DNA of 19,667 nt, taken from contig CALALX010000039.1 of NCBI GenBank assembly GCA_937925635.1, positions 1 through 19,667 on the forward strand, given 5' to 3'. The position numbers and the translations under genes were made by a program. The stretch comes from an uncultured Caulobacter sp. (GTDB lineage: Bacteria; Pseudomonadota; Alphaproteobacteria; Caulobacterales; Caulobacteraceae). Each line of letters starts with the position of its first letter. Within the stretch, counting starts at the first letter, position 1. The notes beneath the pieces are model-generated. The model was not told where the DNA came from. It worked only from the letters and a program-made list of their open reading frames with translations, and did no database searches. Of this stretch, positions 5,991 to 13,791 are shown piece by piece.

Positions 5991-7574
5991 ATGCCTGCCG
6001 CCCCCGACTATCCCGCCGCCCCCGACGCCGCGCCGATCAAGCGCGCCCTGCTGTCCGTCTCCGACAAGACCGGCCTGGTCGAAGCGGCAAAGGTGCTGGT
6101 CGAACTCGGTGTCGAGCTGGTCTCCACGGGCGGCACCAAGGCGGCGATTGCGGCGGCCGGCCTGCCGGTCAAGGACGTGGCCGACCTGACCGGCTTCCCG
6201 GAGATGATGGACGGCCGGGTGAAGACCCTGCACCCGATCGTGCACGGCGGGCTGCTGGGCGTGCGCGACGCGGCCGAGCATGCCAAGGCGATGACCGACC
6301 ACGGCATCGGCGGCATCGACCTGCTCTACGTGAACCTCTACCCGTTCGAGCAAACCGTGGCGGCCGGCGGCGACTATGACGCCTGCGTCGAGAACATCGA
6401 CATCGGCGGCCCGGCGATGATCCGCTCGGCGGCCAAGAATCACGGCTACGTCGCCGTCTGCACCGATCCGGCCGACATCGCCGAAGTGCTGGAGCAGTTG
6501 AAGGCGACTGGGACCACCACGCTGGCCCTGCGCAAGACCCTGGCCGCCCGCGCCTACGCTCGCACGGCCGCCTATGACGCCGCCATCTCGGCCTGGTTCG
6601 CCGCCCAGCTCGGCGACACGCAACCGGTCCGCAAGACGATCGCCGGGACCCTGATCCAGACAATGCGCTACGGCGAGAACCCGCATCAGTCGGCCGCCTT
6701 CTACGCCAGCGGACCGGCGCGCGCCGGCGTCGCCAACGCCCGCCAGCTGCAGGGCAAGGAACTCAGCTACAATAACATCGCCGACACCGACGCCGCCTTC
6801 GAGCTGGTCGCCGAGTTCAGCGAGCCGGCCTGCGTCATCGTCAAGCACGCCAACCCCTGCGGCGTGGCCACCGGCGACGACCTCCTGTCGGCCTACAAGC
6901 GCGCCCTTGAGTGCGACCCGGTCTCGGCCTTCGGCGGCATCGTCGCGGTCAACCGCAAGCTCGACAAGGCGGCCGCCGAGGCGATCGTCGAGACCTTCAC
7001 CGAGGTGGTCATCGCGCCGGACGCCGACGCGGACGCCGTCGCCGTGTTCGCGGGCAAGAAGAACCTGCGCCTGCTGGTCACCGGCGCCCTGCCGGACGCT
7101 CATGCGCCGGGCGAGGTCTTCCGCTCGGTCGCCGGAGGGTTCCTGGTGCAGAGCCGCGACACGTCCCTGATCAAGCCGGCCGACCTCAAGATCGTGACGA
7201 AGCGCCAGCCGACCGAGACCGAAATCCGCGACATGCTGTTCGCCTTCACGGTCGGCAAGCATGTGAAGTCCAACGCCATCGTCTTCGCCCGCGCGGGCCA
7301 GACCCTGGGCGTCGGCGCCGGCCAGATGAACCGCAAGGACAGCGCCCGCATCGCGGCGATCCGGGCCGCCGACTTCGGCCTGGATCTGAAAGGCAGCGCC
7401 TGCGCCTCCGAGGCCTTCTTCCCGTTCGCCGACGGCCTGATCCAGGCGGCCGACGCGGGCGCCACGGCGGTGATCCAGCCCGGCGGCTCGATCCGTGACG
7501 AAGAGGTCATCGCCGCCGCCGACGAACGTGGCCTGGCCATGGCCTTCACCGGCGTGCGGGTGTTCCGGCACTAG
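5991..7574 (+). CDS. purH: Bifunctional AICAR transformylase / IMP cyclohydrolase PurH
   Basis: A full-length (527-residue) cytoplasmic enzyme that formylates AICAR with 10-formyl-THF and cyclises FAICAR to IMP, the last two steps of de novo purine synthesis. The N-terminal MGS-like cyclohydrolase domain shows KRALLSVSDKTG (17-28), STGGT, GFPEMMDGRVKTLHP and ENIDIGGPAMIRSAAKN. The transformylase domain shows RYGENPHQ (226-233), LQGKELSYNNIADTDAA, the catalytic-context VKHANPCGVA with K285 and H286, and DPVSAFGGIVAVN. The end, FTGVRVFRH, is canonical. ATG 5991 follows GGAGA (5978-5982). It is preceded by a ZTP riboswitch, which should raise expression when ZMP/ZTP builds up. The stop codon lies inside the stem of a downstream palindrome. 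Confidence 0.98.
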   Translation: MPAAPDYPAAPDAAPIKRALLSVSDKTGLVEAAKVLVELGVELVSTGGTKAAIAAAGLPVKDVADLTGFPEMMDGRVKTLHPIVHGGLLGVRDAAEHAKAMTDHGIGGIDLLYVNLYPFEQTVAAGGDYDACVENIDIGGPAMIRSAAKNHGYVAVCTDPADIAEVLEQLKATGTTTLALRKTLAARAYARTAAYDAAISAWFAAQLGDTQPVRKTIAGTLIQTMRYGENPHQSAAFYASGPARAGVANARQLQGKELSYNNIADTDAAFELVAEFSEPACVIVKHANPCGVATGDDLLSAYKRALECDPVSAFGGIVAVNRKLDKAAAEAIVETFTEVVIAPDADADAVAVFAGKKNLRLLVTGALPDAHAPGEVFRSVAGGFLVQSRDTSLIKPADLKIVTKRQPTETEIRDMLFAFTVGKHVKSNAIVFARAGQTLGVGAGQMNRKDSARIAAIRAADFGLDLKGSACASEAFFPFADGLIQAADAGATAVIQPGGSIRDEEVIAAADERGLAMAFTGVRVFRH

Positions 7575-7622
7575 AGCCTGATGGGTTCAGATGGAACAAT
7601 CTGAACCCTGAATCAGGCTCTA
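7572..7622. repeat. Palindromic element 1 with GANTC site, overlapping the purH stop
   Basis: TAGAGCCTGAT (7572-7582) pairs with ATCAGGCTCTA (7612-7622), and GGGTTCAGAT (7583-7592) pairs with ATCTGAACCC (7599-7608), leaving a three-base bulge and a six-base loop. The purH TAG stop is the first triplet of the stem. GAATC (7610-7614) is a CcrM-type GANTC site. There is no downstream T-run, so a simple terminator role is doubtful, though the structure could protect the purH mRNA 3' end. Confidence 0.8.
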
Positions 7623-7633
7623 CAGCTTTGATT

Positions 7634-7686
7634 CTAGAGCACGCTTCAGCCATCAGACGATTCCGTCTGATGCCATCGTGCTCTAG
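7634..7686. repeat. Palindromic element 2 with GANTC sites
   Basis: CTAGAGCACG (7634-7643) pairs with CGTGCTCTAG (7677-7686); within it CATCAGACG (7651-7659) pairs with CGTCTGATG (7664-7672). GATTC occurs at 7630-7634, at the edge of the stem, and at 7659-7663, in the loop. Together with element 1 this gives three GANTC methylation sites in about 55 bases. Intergenic repeats associated with GANTC sites have been reported in Caulobacter; membership of that group is my inference. Confidence 0.8.
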
Positions 7687-7690
7687 GAAA

Positions 7691-7750
7691 GGACAGCTTC
7701 CGGCGATAGCCGGTAGCTGTCCCTCAACACCGCCTGAATGCAGTTGAGGG
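7691..7750. repeat. Two overlapping, mutually exclusive hairpins
   Basis: GGACAGCT (7691-7698) pairs with AGCTGTCC (7715-7722) and CCGGC (7700-7704) with GCCGG (7709-7713). A second helix, CCCTCAAC (7721-7728) with GTTGAGGG (7743-7750), shares two bases with the first. No gene is present. Confidence 0.55.
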
Positions 7751-7758
7751 GCCGCTAC

Positions 7759-7770
7759 GCTTCGCGAAGC
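7759..7770. repeat. 12-bp perfect palindrome
   Basis: GCTTCGCGAAGC is a perfect palindrome between the hairpin pair and the operator-like dyad upstream of the hydrolase gene. Confidence 0.5.
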
Positions 7771-7783
7771 AGTCCCGGACTTG

Positions 7784-7809
7784 ACCATGTGAGCATTTGC
7801 TCACATGGT
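7784..7809. promoter_or_regulatory. 26-bp near-perfect dyad before the hydrolase gene (candidate operator)
   Basis: ACCATGTGAGCA (7784-7795) and TGCTCACATGGT (7798-7809) are exact reverse complements with a TT spacer. The dyad ends six bases before the ATG at 7816, where a bound regulator or an RNA hairpin would block initiation. It contains TGTGA and TCACA half-sites, but their spacing is eight bases, not the six of a CRP site. A TetR-, GntR- or MarR-type operator is plausible. The arm length is well above chance for a region this short. Confidence 0.6.
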
Positions 7810-7815
7810 GCCGTC

Positions 7816-8583
7816 ATGGCCGCACCCGTCACCACCGTCGCAGGACACGCCGAACGCCTCGCCTCCGGCTTCACGGTCCACAAGCCGTTTGGCTTCGGGC
7901 CGTTCCCCGTGGCCCTGCAGCTGCACGGCTGCGCGGGCAATCAGCCCTTCCAGAAGCGCTATGCCGAGGCGGCGGTGCGGGCCGGGTTCGCGGTCGTGAT
8001 CGTCGACAGCTTCCGGCCGCGCGGCCTGTCGCGGCTGGACGGCAGTCTGTTGGTCTGCACCGGCGCGACGTTGCGCGGCTCTCAGCGGGCCGCCGACCTC
8101 TACGCCGTCCTGCACTGGTTGAGGGGCCAGGCCTGGGCCGACCACAGCCGCGTGGTGACGGCCGGCTGGAGCCACGGCGGCTGGACGATCATGGACGCCC
8201 TGGCCCAGGGCGAGGAGGCGGCGCGGATGACCGGCCTGGCCGACGTCGGCCCCGATCTGCTCCAGGGCGTGCGCGGGACGTTTCTGGTCTATCCCTACGC
8301 CGCCTTCCCGTCGCTGACGTCGGCGCGGGGCTGGCGGACCACAAGGCCGAAGGTGTTCGCGGTGCTCGGCGGTCGCGACGCCGTCGTCGGCACACGCTAT
8401 CCGCAGAAGGCCTTCGACCGACTGCGCCGCGACGGCCTGTCGGTGGAGACCTTGCTGCTGCCCGAGGCGACCCACTCGTTCGACGACGACGACGCCAACG
8501 ACCCGCGCACCAAGTACCGCGCCGATCTCAGCGAACAGGCGCGCGCCTTCTACGTGAAGGCGCTGAGCGCGGCGGCGGGGTAG
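7816..8583 (+). CDS. Dienelactone hydrolase family alpha/beta-hydrolase
   Basis: A 255-residue cytosolic alpha/beta-hydrolase of the dienelactone-hydrolase-like group. The oxyanion-hole region is LQLHGCAGNQPFQKRYAEA. The nucleophile elbow is AGWSHGGW with S119, and the rest of the triad is D188 (LGGRDAVVG) and H220 (ATHSFDDDD). The nucleophile is Ser rather than the Cys of classical dienelactone hydrolase, so the substrate is probably an ester or lactone that cannot be named from sequence. I chose ATG 7816; the frame stays open to an ATG at 7738, but that extension would translate palindromic intergenic sequence and gives no family-like N-terminus. The ribosome site is weak, and a strong dyad lies just upstream. 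It is convergent with the glutamate dehydrogenase gene. Confidence 0.9.
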   Translation: MAAPVTTVAGHAERLASGFTVHKPFGFGPFPVALQLHGCAGNQPFQKRYAEAAVRAGFAVVIVDSFRPRGLSRLDGSLLVCTGATLRGSQRAADLYAVLHWLRGQAWADHSRVVTAGWSHGGWTIMDALAQGEEAARMTGLADVGPDLLQGVRGTFLVYPYAAFPSLTSARGWRTTRPKVFAVLGGRDAVVGTRYPQKAFDRLRRDGLSVETLLLPEATHSFDDDDANDPRTKYRADLSEQARAFYVKALSAAAG

Positions 8584-8616
8584 CCGGGGACACGCACTGA
8601 CGTGCATATCCCCGGC
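8583..8616. terminator. Candidate bidirectional terminator hairpin
   Basis: GCCGGGGA (8583-8590) and TCCCCGGC (8609-8616) are exact reverse complements, with an internal GCAC/GTGC helix (8594-8597, 8602-8605). It fills the 39-base gap between the convergent hydrolase and dehydrogenase genes and begins at the last base of the hydrolase stop. No T-run follows on either strand, so termination efficiency is uncertain. Confidence 0.55.
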
Positions 8617-8622
8617 GGGCGC

Positions 8623-11600
8623 CTATTTCACCGCCGCGTTGGCCAGTTCTCGCAAGGCCGCGTTGGCGATGGTCAGCTTGGCGAAGGTCCAGCCGCCGCC
8701 GGCCTGCTCGATCTCCTCGATGGTGCGCTTGACGGCCCGGCCGGGGCCGGAATGCATCTGCGCCCAGGAGGTCACGGTGGACTTCGCCTGCTCCGACGTC
8801 TCGGCCGCGTCGGGGGACGCGGCGAAGGTCATCACCGCGCGGGCCACCTGCGCCTGTTCGGCCAGCATGTCCTCGACCAGGCGGCGCACGGCCATCCGCT
8901 CGAAGTGGTCGCCGCCGCGCTTCTCGCCCGCCGCCGCCCGCAGGCGGTCGAAGCTGAAGGCCGCGCCGACCTGGTGGTAGACGCGGGCGGCCGAAGCCAC
9001 GGGCCAGCCAAGGCCGCTGGCGAGGTCGACCAGCTCGGTCGCCGTGGTCAGGGGCTGCATCGCCGCGATCTGCTGGGCCAGGACCTCCGGCGCGCCGTCC
9101 TTGACGAAGATCGCGGCCCGACGGGCGACGTTCTTCTGTTCGAAGGTCGACAGGATGCCGGGCGTGAGGGCCCGCAGCTCGGCCATGCCCGCGCCGTAGC
9201 GGGCGGTCAGGGCGTCGACGCCGCCCGATCCGGCCCGGCGCGCCATCCAGTAGGTCTGGCTGCGCAAGGTGTGGGCCAGGGCGCGGAACAGGGCCAGCTG
9301 GCCTTCCGCCGGCGCCTTGCCGTCCAGGGCCGCCACCGCGTCCCAGGTCTCGCCGAAGCGCAGGATGCGGCGGGCGCCCTCGAAGCCGGTGATCAGCGCG
9401 CCGGTGTCGCAGCCGGCCGCCGCCCGCAGACGCGAGGGGAAGGTCGGGCCGCAGATATTGACCAGCTCGTTGTCGATGACCGTGGCGATGATCTCGCGCC
9501 GCAGTCGGTGCTTCTTCATCTCATCGTCGTACCGGCCGAGCGCGGTCGGGAAATAGGCTTCCAGAATCTGCTCGAAGGCCGCGTCATCCGGGGCGGCGGA
9601 GGCGACGATCTCGTCGAATAGGTCCAGCTTGCCGTAGGCCATCAGCACGGCCAGCTCGGGCCGGGTCAGGCCGGCGCCGCCCGCGGCCAGCTCGGCGATC
9701 TGGGCCGGATCGGGAAGGCCCTCGACACGACGGTTGAGGCGGCCTTCGTTCTCCAGCTCGACCATGAACCGCGCATGGTTCTCCAGTTCGCCGGGCGCGT
9801 CCTGTTCCAGCAGGGAGATGGCCAGGGTCTGGTCGTAGTTATGGGCCAGAACATGCTCGGCGACCTCGTCCGTCATCGAGGCCAGCAGGACGTTGCGGTC
9901 CTCGCGGCTGGTGATCTTGCCGGCCCGCTCGACCATGCCGGTGAGGATCTTGATGTTGACCTCGTGGTCGGAACTGTCGACCCCGGCCGAGTTGTCGATG
10001 GCGTCGGTGTTGATGCGCCCGCCGGCCCGCGCGAACTCGATGCGGCCGGCCTGGGTGAGACCGAGGTTGGCGCCCTCGCCGACCACCTTGACCCTCAGCT
10101 CCGAGCCGTTGACCCGAATGGCGTCGTTGGCCTTGTCGCCGGCGTCGGCGTTGCTCTCGCCACGGGCCTTCACGTAGGTGCCGATGCCGCCCAGGTAGAG
10201 CAGCTCGGCCCTGGCCTTGAGGATGGCGGTCATCAGTTCGGCCGGCGAGACGGCGTCGGCCTTGATGTCGAGCGCGGCCTTGATCTCCGGCGTCAGCACG
10301 ATCGACTTCAGGGCGCGCGAGAAGACCCCGCCGCCGGGCGAGATCTTCGACCGGTCGTAATCCTCCCACGACGACCGCGGCAGCTCGAACATCCGCTTGC
10401 GCTCCTCCCAGGAGACGGCGCTGTCGGGGTTTGGATCGATGAAGATGTGACGGTGGTCGAAGGCGGCGATCAGGCGGATGTGCTTGCTGAGCAGCATGCC
10501 GTTGCCGAACACGTCGCCGGACATGTCGCCGACGCCGACCACGGTGAAGTCGGTGGTCTGGATGTCCTTGCCGGCCTCGCGGAAGTGGCGCTTGACCGCT
10601 TCCCAGGCGCCGCGCGCGGTGATGCCCATCACCTTGTGGTCGTAGCCGGCCGAGCCGCCCGACGCGAAGGCGTCGCCCAGCCAGAAGCCGTACGCCTCGG
10701 CCAGGCCGTTGGCGATGTCCGAGAAGGTCGCCGTGCCCTTGTCGGCGGCCACGACCAGATAGGGATCATCGCCCTCGTGGGCGATCACCGAGGCCGGGCG
10801 CACCACGGTGTTGTCGGCGTCGATGTTATCGGTGATGTCCAGCAGCCCGGACAGGAAGGTGCGGTAGGCGCGAACGCCCTCGGCCCTGACCGCGTCCGGC
10901 GCGCCGCCGCGGGGCAGCTGCTTGGGATAGAAGCCGCCCTTTGAGCCGACCGGCACGATGACGGCGTTCTTGACCTGCTGCGCCTTGACCAGGCCCAGGA
11001 CCTCGGTGCGGAAGTCGTCCCGGCGGTCGGACCATCGCAAACCGCCCCGGGCGACCGGGCCGAACCGCAGGTGGACCCCTTCGACGTGGGGGGCGGACAC
11101 GAAGATCTCGCGATACGGCTTGGGCGCGGGCAGATCGTCCAGCTCGCGGCTGGCGACCTTGAAGGAGATATACGGCTTGGGCCGGCCGTCCTCCGCCAGC
11201 TGATAGAAGTTGGTTCGCTTCACGGCGCCGACCAGCAGGGCGAGGCGGCGCAGGACGCGGTCGTGATCGAGGCTTTCGACGGCCTGCAAGGCCTGGACGA
11301 TCTCGTCCATGACGGCGGCGGCCTGCATCTCACGGGCCTTGAGATCGACCGCGATGGCCGGATCGAACTTGATGCGGAACAGATCGAGGATCAGGCGCGC
11401 GACGCCCGGGTGCGCCTGCAGCGCCTGTTCCTGCACCAGCTGGCTGGGGTCGAGCCCGGACTGCTGACGGTAGCGGGCCAGGGCGCGGATCAGGGCGGCG
11501 TCCCGCCAGCTCACGCCCAGTTCGAGGACCAGGCGATTGAAGCCGTCACTCTCGGTCCTTCCGGTCCAGACGGCGGTGAAGGCCGTCTCGAAGGCGTCCT

Positions 11601-13470
11601 GGACGTCGGCGAAGACCAGGTGTTCGCCGCCTTCGTCCTCGAGCAGGAACTCATGGACCCAGACGGTCTCCGGGCCGCCGGCCCCCTGCGGGGTCAGTTC
11701 GAAGGCGTCCTCGATGAGCGCCTTGAGCCCCATGTGTTCGAGGATCGGCATGACCTCCGACAGCGGGGCGGAGTCGCCACGGCGGTAGATCTTGAAGCGG
11801 AAGCGGATCGAGGCGTCGCCGACCTGGCGGTAGGCGCGGGTGCGGAAGTTCTCCTCGCCCATGGCGTCGATCTCGGCGAGATCGCAGAGCGCCTCGTCGG
11901 CCGAGTAGAAGTCCCGGTAGCCGCCGCTGAAGGCGCCGGCCCAGCGGGCCAGGGTCGGCGCGACGCCGGCGGCCGGAGGGCTGGCGCGCACGGCGGCGTC
12001 GAAGCGATCGCCCCAGGTGCGGGTGGTCTCGGCGATATCGGCCTCGACGACGGCGAGGTCCGGCTCCGGATGATGTCCGGGGTCGATGCCCAGGATGTAG
12101 TGCACGCGGGCCAGCGGCGCGTCTGAGAAGCTCGGGTACCAGGCCGACACACGGCCCCTGTAGGCCTCGGCGAGAATCCGCCCGGCCCTTTCGCGCACGC
12201 CGGAATCATAGCGTTCGCGCGGTACGAACATCAGGATCGAAACGAAGCGGTCGAACGGGTCGCGGCGCGCGAACACGCGCACGCGCGGGCGGTCGAACAG
12301 GTGCATGACGCCCGTCGCCAGGCCGCGCAGCTCCTCCTCGGACGTCTGGAACAGCTCATCGCGCGGCCAGGTCTCGAGGATGTTGCGCAGGCGCTTCTCG
12401 CTGTGGCCGCCGGAGGCGACGCCGGCGGCGGCCAGCACGCCGGCGACCTTGCGACGGATCAGCGGCACGTCGCGGGCCGGGGCGTCATAGGCCTCGGCCG
12501 TGAACAGGCCCACGAAGCGGACTTCGCCCGACGGCTTGCCATCGGCGCCGTACCGCTTGACCCCGACGTAGTCCATGTAGCCGCGGCGGTGCACGCGCGA
12601 GCGCAGGTTCGACTTGGCTACCGTCAGCGGCGGGGTGGTCTCGATGTGGGTGTGCACCGCCTTGGATAGGATGGCCGGCTCGCTGGCGCGGCGCAGGACG
12701 CGGCGGTTCTGGTCGCGCAGCAAACCGAGGCTGCCCTCGGGCTGGTAGAGCGGCTCCTCAGAGGCATAGCCGCCATCGGGCGTGCGCGGATACTCGTAGA
12801 CGCGCGCGCCGAGGAACACGAACTCCTCACCCTCGAGCCACTCAAGGAAGGCGATGGTCTCGGCCTTCTCCTCGGCGCTGATCGGGGTGTTCGCCGCCGC
12901 CAGCTCCTCGATCGTGCGGCGCATGAGCGCCTGCATGGCGTCGAAGTCGGCGACCGCCAGTCGAACATCGTCCAGCGCGCCGGCGACGGCGGCGACCAGC
13001 GCGGTCTCGCGGTCGGCGCCGACCGGATCGAGGTGAACCTGGATCATCGACCACCGCTTGCCGCCGCGCTCGACGACGGGGTGGAACATGGCGCGCACGG
13101 GGAAGCCGGCCTCGGCGATCTCGCCCATGATCGAATCGACCAGGAAGGGGCGGTCGGGCTGGACGATCTCGAGCAGATCGCGGCCATAGCTGGCGCCGCC
13201 GGCGCCGGACCAGGGGCGGATGCGCACCAGCGGCGCGTCGCCCTTGGCCGTCTCGCCGAACCGCCAGAAGTCGGCGAACGCCGCACCGATGTCCGACAGC
13301 GATCCCTGCGGCAGCTCCTCGGCGGAAGCGTCGGCGGCGATCTGGGCGACGAAGGCGGCTTCATCGGCCTTCAGAGCGCCGGGTTTGCGGCCCAGGGCCG
13401 TGGCGAACGCCTCCGCGATGTCGGCGGCGTCGAGGCCCTGCGCGGCAGGGTGAAGGCTTTCGCCTTTCAT
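8623..13470 (-). CDS. gdhZ: NAD-specific glutamate dehydrogenase, 180-kDa class (GdhZ-like)
   Basis: This 1615-residue enzyme oxidatively deaminates L-glutamate to 2-oxoglutarate and ammonia with NAD+, a catabolic link between amino acids and the TCA cycle. It belongs to the very large class known from Streptomyces, Pseudomonas and Caulobacter. The first 700 or so residues carry regulatory, ACT-like segments. The catalytic core shows RGGLRWSDRRDDFRTEVLG (from R808), the lysine motif VPVGSKGGF (K844) and the Rossmann loop VVGVGDMSGDVFGNG (from V977). The ATG at 13468-13470 follows a modest GGGGA site and lies about 28 bases from a good promoter match. In Caulobacter crescentus the orthologue GdhZ also controls FtsZ and division; whether that applies here is inference. 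The symbol follows that orthologue. No frameshift or missing region is seen. Confidence 0.96.
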   Translation of the reverse strand: MKGESLHPAAQGLDAADIAEAFATALGRKPGALKADEAAFVAQIAADASAEELPQGSLSDIGAAFADFWRFGETAKGDAPLVRIRPWSGAGGASYGRDLLEIVQPDRPFLVDSIMGEIAEAGFPVRAMFHPVVERGGKRWSMIQVHLDPVGADRETALVAAVAGALDDVRLAVADFDAMQALMRRTIEELAAANTPISAEEKAETIAFLEWLEGEEFVFLGARVYEYPRTPDGGYASEEPLYQPEGSLGLLRDQNRRVLRRASEPAILSKAVHTHIETTPPLTVAKSNLRSRVHRRGYMDYVGVKRYGADGKPSGEVRFVGLFTAEAYDAPARDVPLIRRKVAGVLAAAGVASGGHSEKRLRNILETWPRDELFQTSEEELRGLATGVMHLFDRPRVRVFARRDPFDRFVSILMFVPRERYDSGVRERAGRILAEAYRGRVSAWYPSFSDAPLARVHYILGIDPGHHPEPDLAVVEADIAETTRTWGDRFDAAVRASPPAAGVAPTLARWAGAFSGGYRDFYSADEALCDLAEIDAMGEENFRTRAYRQVGDASIRFRFKIYRRGDSAPLSEVMPILEHMGLKALIEDAFELTPQGAGGPETVWVHEFLLEDEGGEHLVFADVQDAFETAFTAVWTGRTESDGFNRLVLELGVSWRDAALIRALARYRQQSGLDPSQLVQEQALQAHPGVARLILDLFRIKFDPAIAVDLKAREMQAAAVMDEIVQALQAVESLDHDRVLRRLALLVGAVKRTNFYQLAEDGRPKPYISFKVASRELDDLPAPKPYREIFVSAPHVEGVHLRFGPVARGGLRWSDRRDDFRTEVLGLVKAQQVKNAVIVPVGSKGGFYPKQLPRGGAPDAVRAEGVRAYRTFLSGLLDITDNIDADNTVVRPASVIAHEGDDPYLVVAADKGTATFSDIANGLAEAYGFWLGDAFASGGSAGYDHKVMGITARGAWEAVKRHFREAGKDIQTTDFTVVGVGDMSGDVFGNGMLLSKHIRLIAAFDHRHIFIDPNPDSAVSWEERKRMFELPRSSWEDYDRSKISPGGGVFSRALKSIVLTPEIKAALDIKADAVSPAELMTAILKARAELLYLGGIGTYVKARGESNADAGDKANDAIRVNGSELRVKVVGEGANLGLTQAGRIEFARAGGRINTDAIDNSAGVDSSDHEVNIKILTGMVERAGKITSREDRNVLLASMTDEVAEHVLAHNYDQTLAISLLEQDAPGELENHARFMVELENEGRLNRRVEGLPDPAQIAELAAGGAGLTRPELAVLMAYGKLDLFDEIVASAAPDDAAFEQILEAYFPTALGRYDDEMKKHRLRREIIATVIDNELVNICGPTFPSRLRAAAGCDTGALITGFEGARRILRFGETWDAVAALDGKAPAEGQLALFRALAHTLRSQTYWMARRAGSGGVDALTARYGAGMAELRALTPGILSTFEQKNVARRAAIFVKDGAPEVLAQQIAAMQPLTTATELVDLASGLGWPVASAARVYHQVGAAFSFDRLRAAAGEKRGGDHFERMAVRRLVEDMLAEQAQVARAVMTFAASPDAAETSEQAKSTVTSWAQMHSGPGRAVKRTIEEIEQAGGGWTFAKLTIANAALRELANAAVK

Positions 13471-13497
13471 GTCGTTTCCCCGTGGAACTTTCCGGCG

Positions 13498-13525
13498 AGC
13501 CTAGCCCGCTTGGGAGGCGGATCAA
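13498..13525 (-). promoter_or_regulatory. Candidate housekeeping promoter of the glutamate dehydrogenase gene
   Basis: On the minus strand TTGATCC (13519-13525) is followed after 13 bases by GCTAGGCT (13498-13505). This resembles the Caulobacter sigma-73 consensus TTGACGS-N10-14-GCTANAWC. Transcription would start near 13490, giving a leader of about 20 bases before ATG 13470. Copies of GAACTTTCCG (plus-strand orientation) lie at the predicted start (13485-13494) and upstream of the -35 (13549-13558). Confidence 0.5.
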
Positions 13526-13627
13526 CCGTGACCCGCCCCGGAAGGCAAGAACTTTCCGTTACGTCGCTCCAGGCGGTTTGGCTATGGGCGCCGGAAGCGG
13601 GGTCGATGAGGGGGTCTGAAACGGAAT

Positions 13628-13655
13628 GCGCCGCCGGAGGGGGGTCCGGCGGCGC
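13628..13655 (-). terminator. GC-rich hairpin between transporter and dehydrogenase genes (candidate terminator)
   Basis: GCGCCGCCGGA (13628-13638) and TCCGGCGGCGC (13645-13655) form a perfect 11-bp stem with a six-base loop (CCCCCC on the transcribed minus strand). It lies between the AI-2E gene and the dehydrogenase promoter, so it could end transporter transcripts. The following minus-strand sequence, ATTCCGTTTC, is only weakly T-rich. Confidence 0.5.
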
Positions 13656-13791
13656 TCCGAGCAGCGGCAGGGGGGATGCCGATGCTTTTCCGAGGGGCGC
13701 CCATCGGGGGGGAGGGAAGGCGCCGCTTCGTCCGGGCTGGCAGGGGGAGTGCGCCCCGGACAGCCCTGAGATAGGCGCCCGTTCCCGGGGT

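Larger units (their letters stand above)
13471..13791 (-). other. 321-bp intergenic region upstream of the dehydrogenase gene
   Basis: No believable gene lies here. It holds the candidate dehydrogenase promoter, a direct repeat flanking it, and two GC hairpins downstream of the AI-2E transporter gene, described separately. One hairpin pairs GTCCGGG (13730-13736) with CCCGGAC (13755-13761) about 30 bases after the transporter stop and has no T-run. Confidence 0.5.

Noticed and set aside
5943..7571. 542-codon open frame antisense to purH
   Set aside because: The plus strand encodes complete PurH with catalytic motifs; the antisense product is repetitive Gly/Asp/Arg/Val sequence typical of shadows.
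7788..7805. CRP-type binding site (TGTGA...TCACA)
   Set aside because: The half-sites are eight bases apart rather than six, so a standard CRP/FNR dimer would not fit; kept only as a generic operator-like dyad.
7738..7815. Upstream start for the dienelactone-hydrolase-like gene
   Set aside because: The added residues are translated from palindromic intergenic DNA and do not resemble a hydrolase N-terminus or signal peptide.
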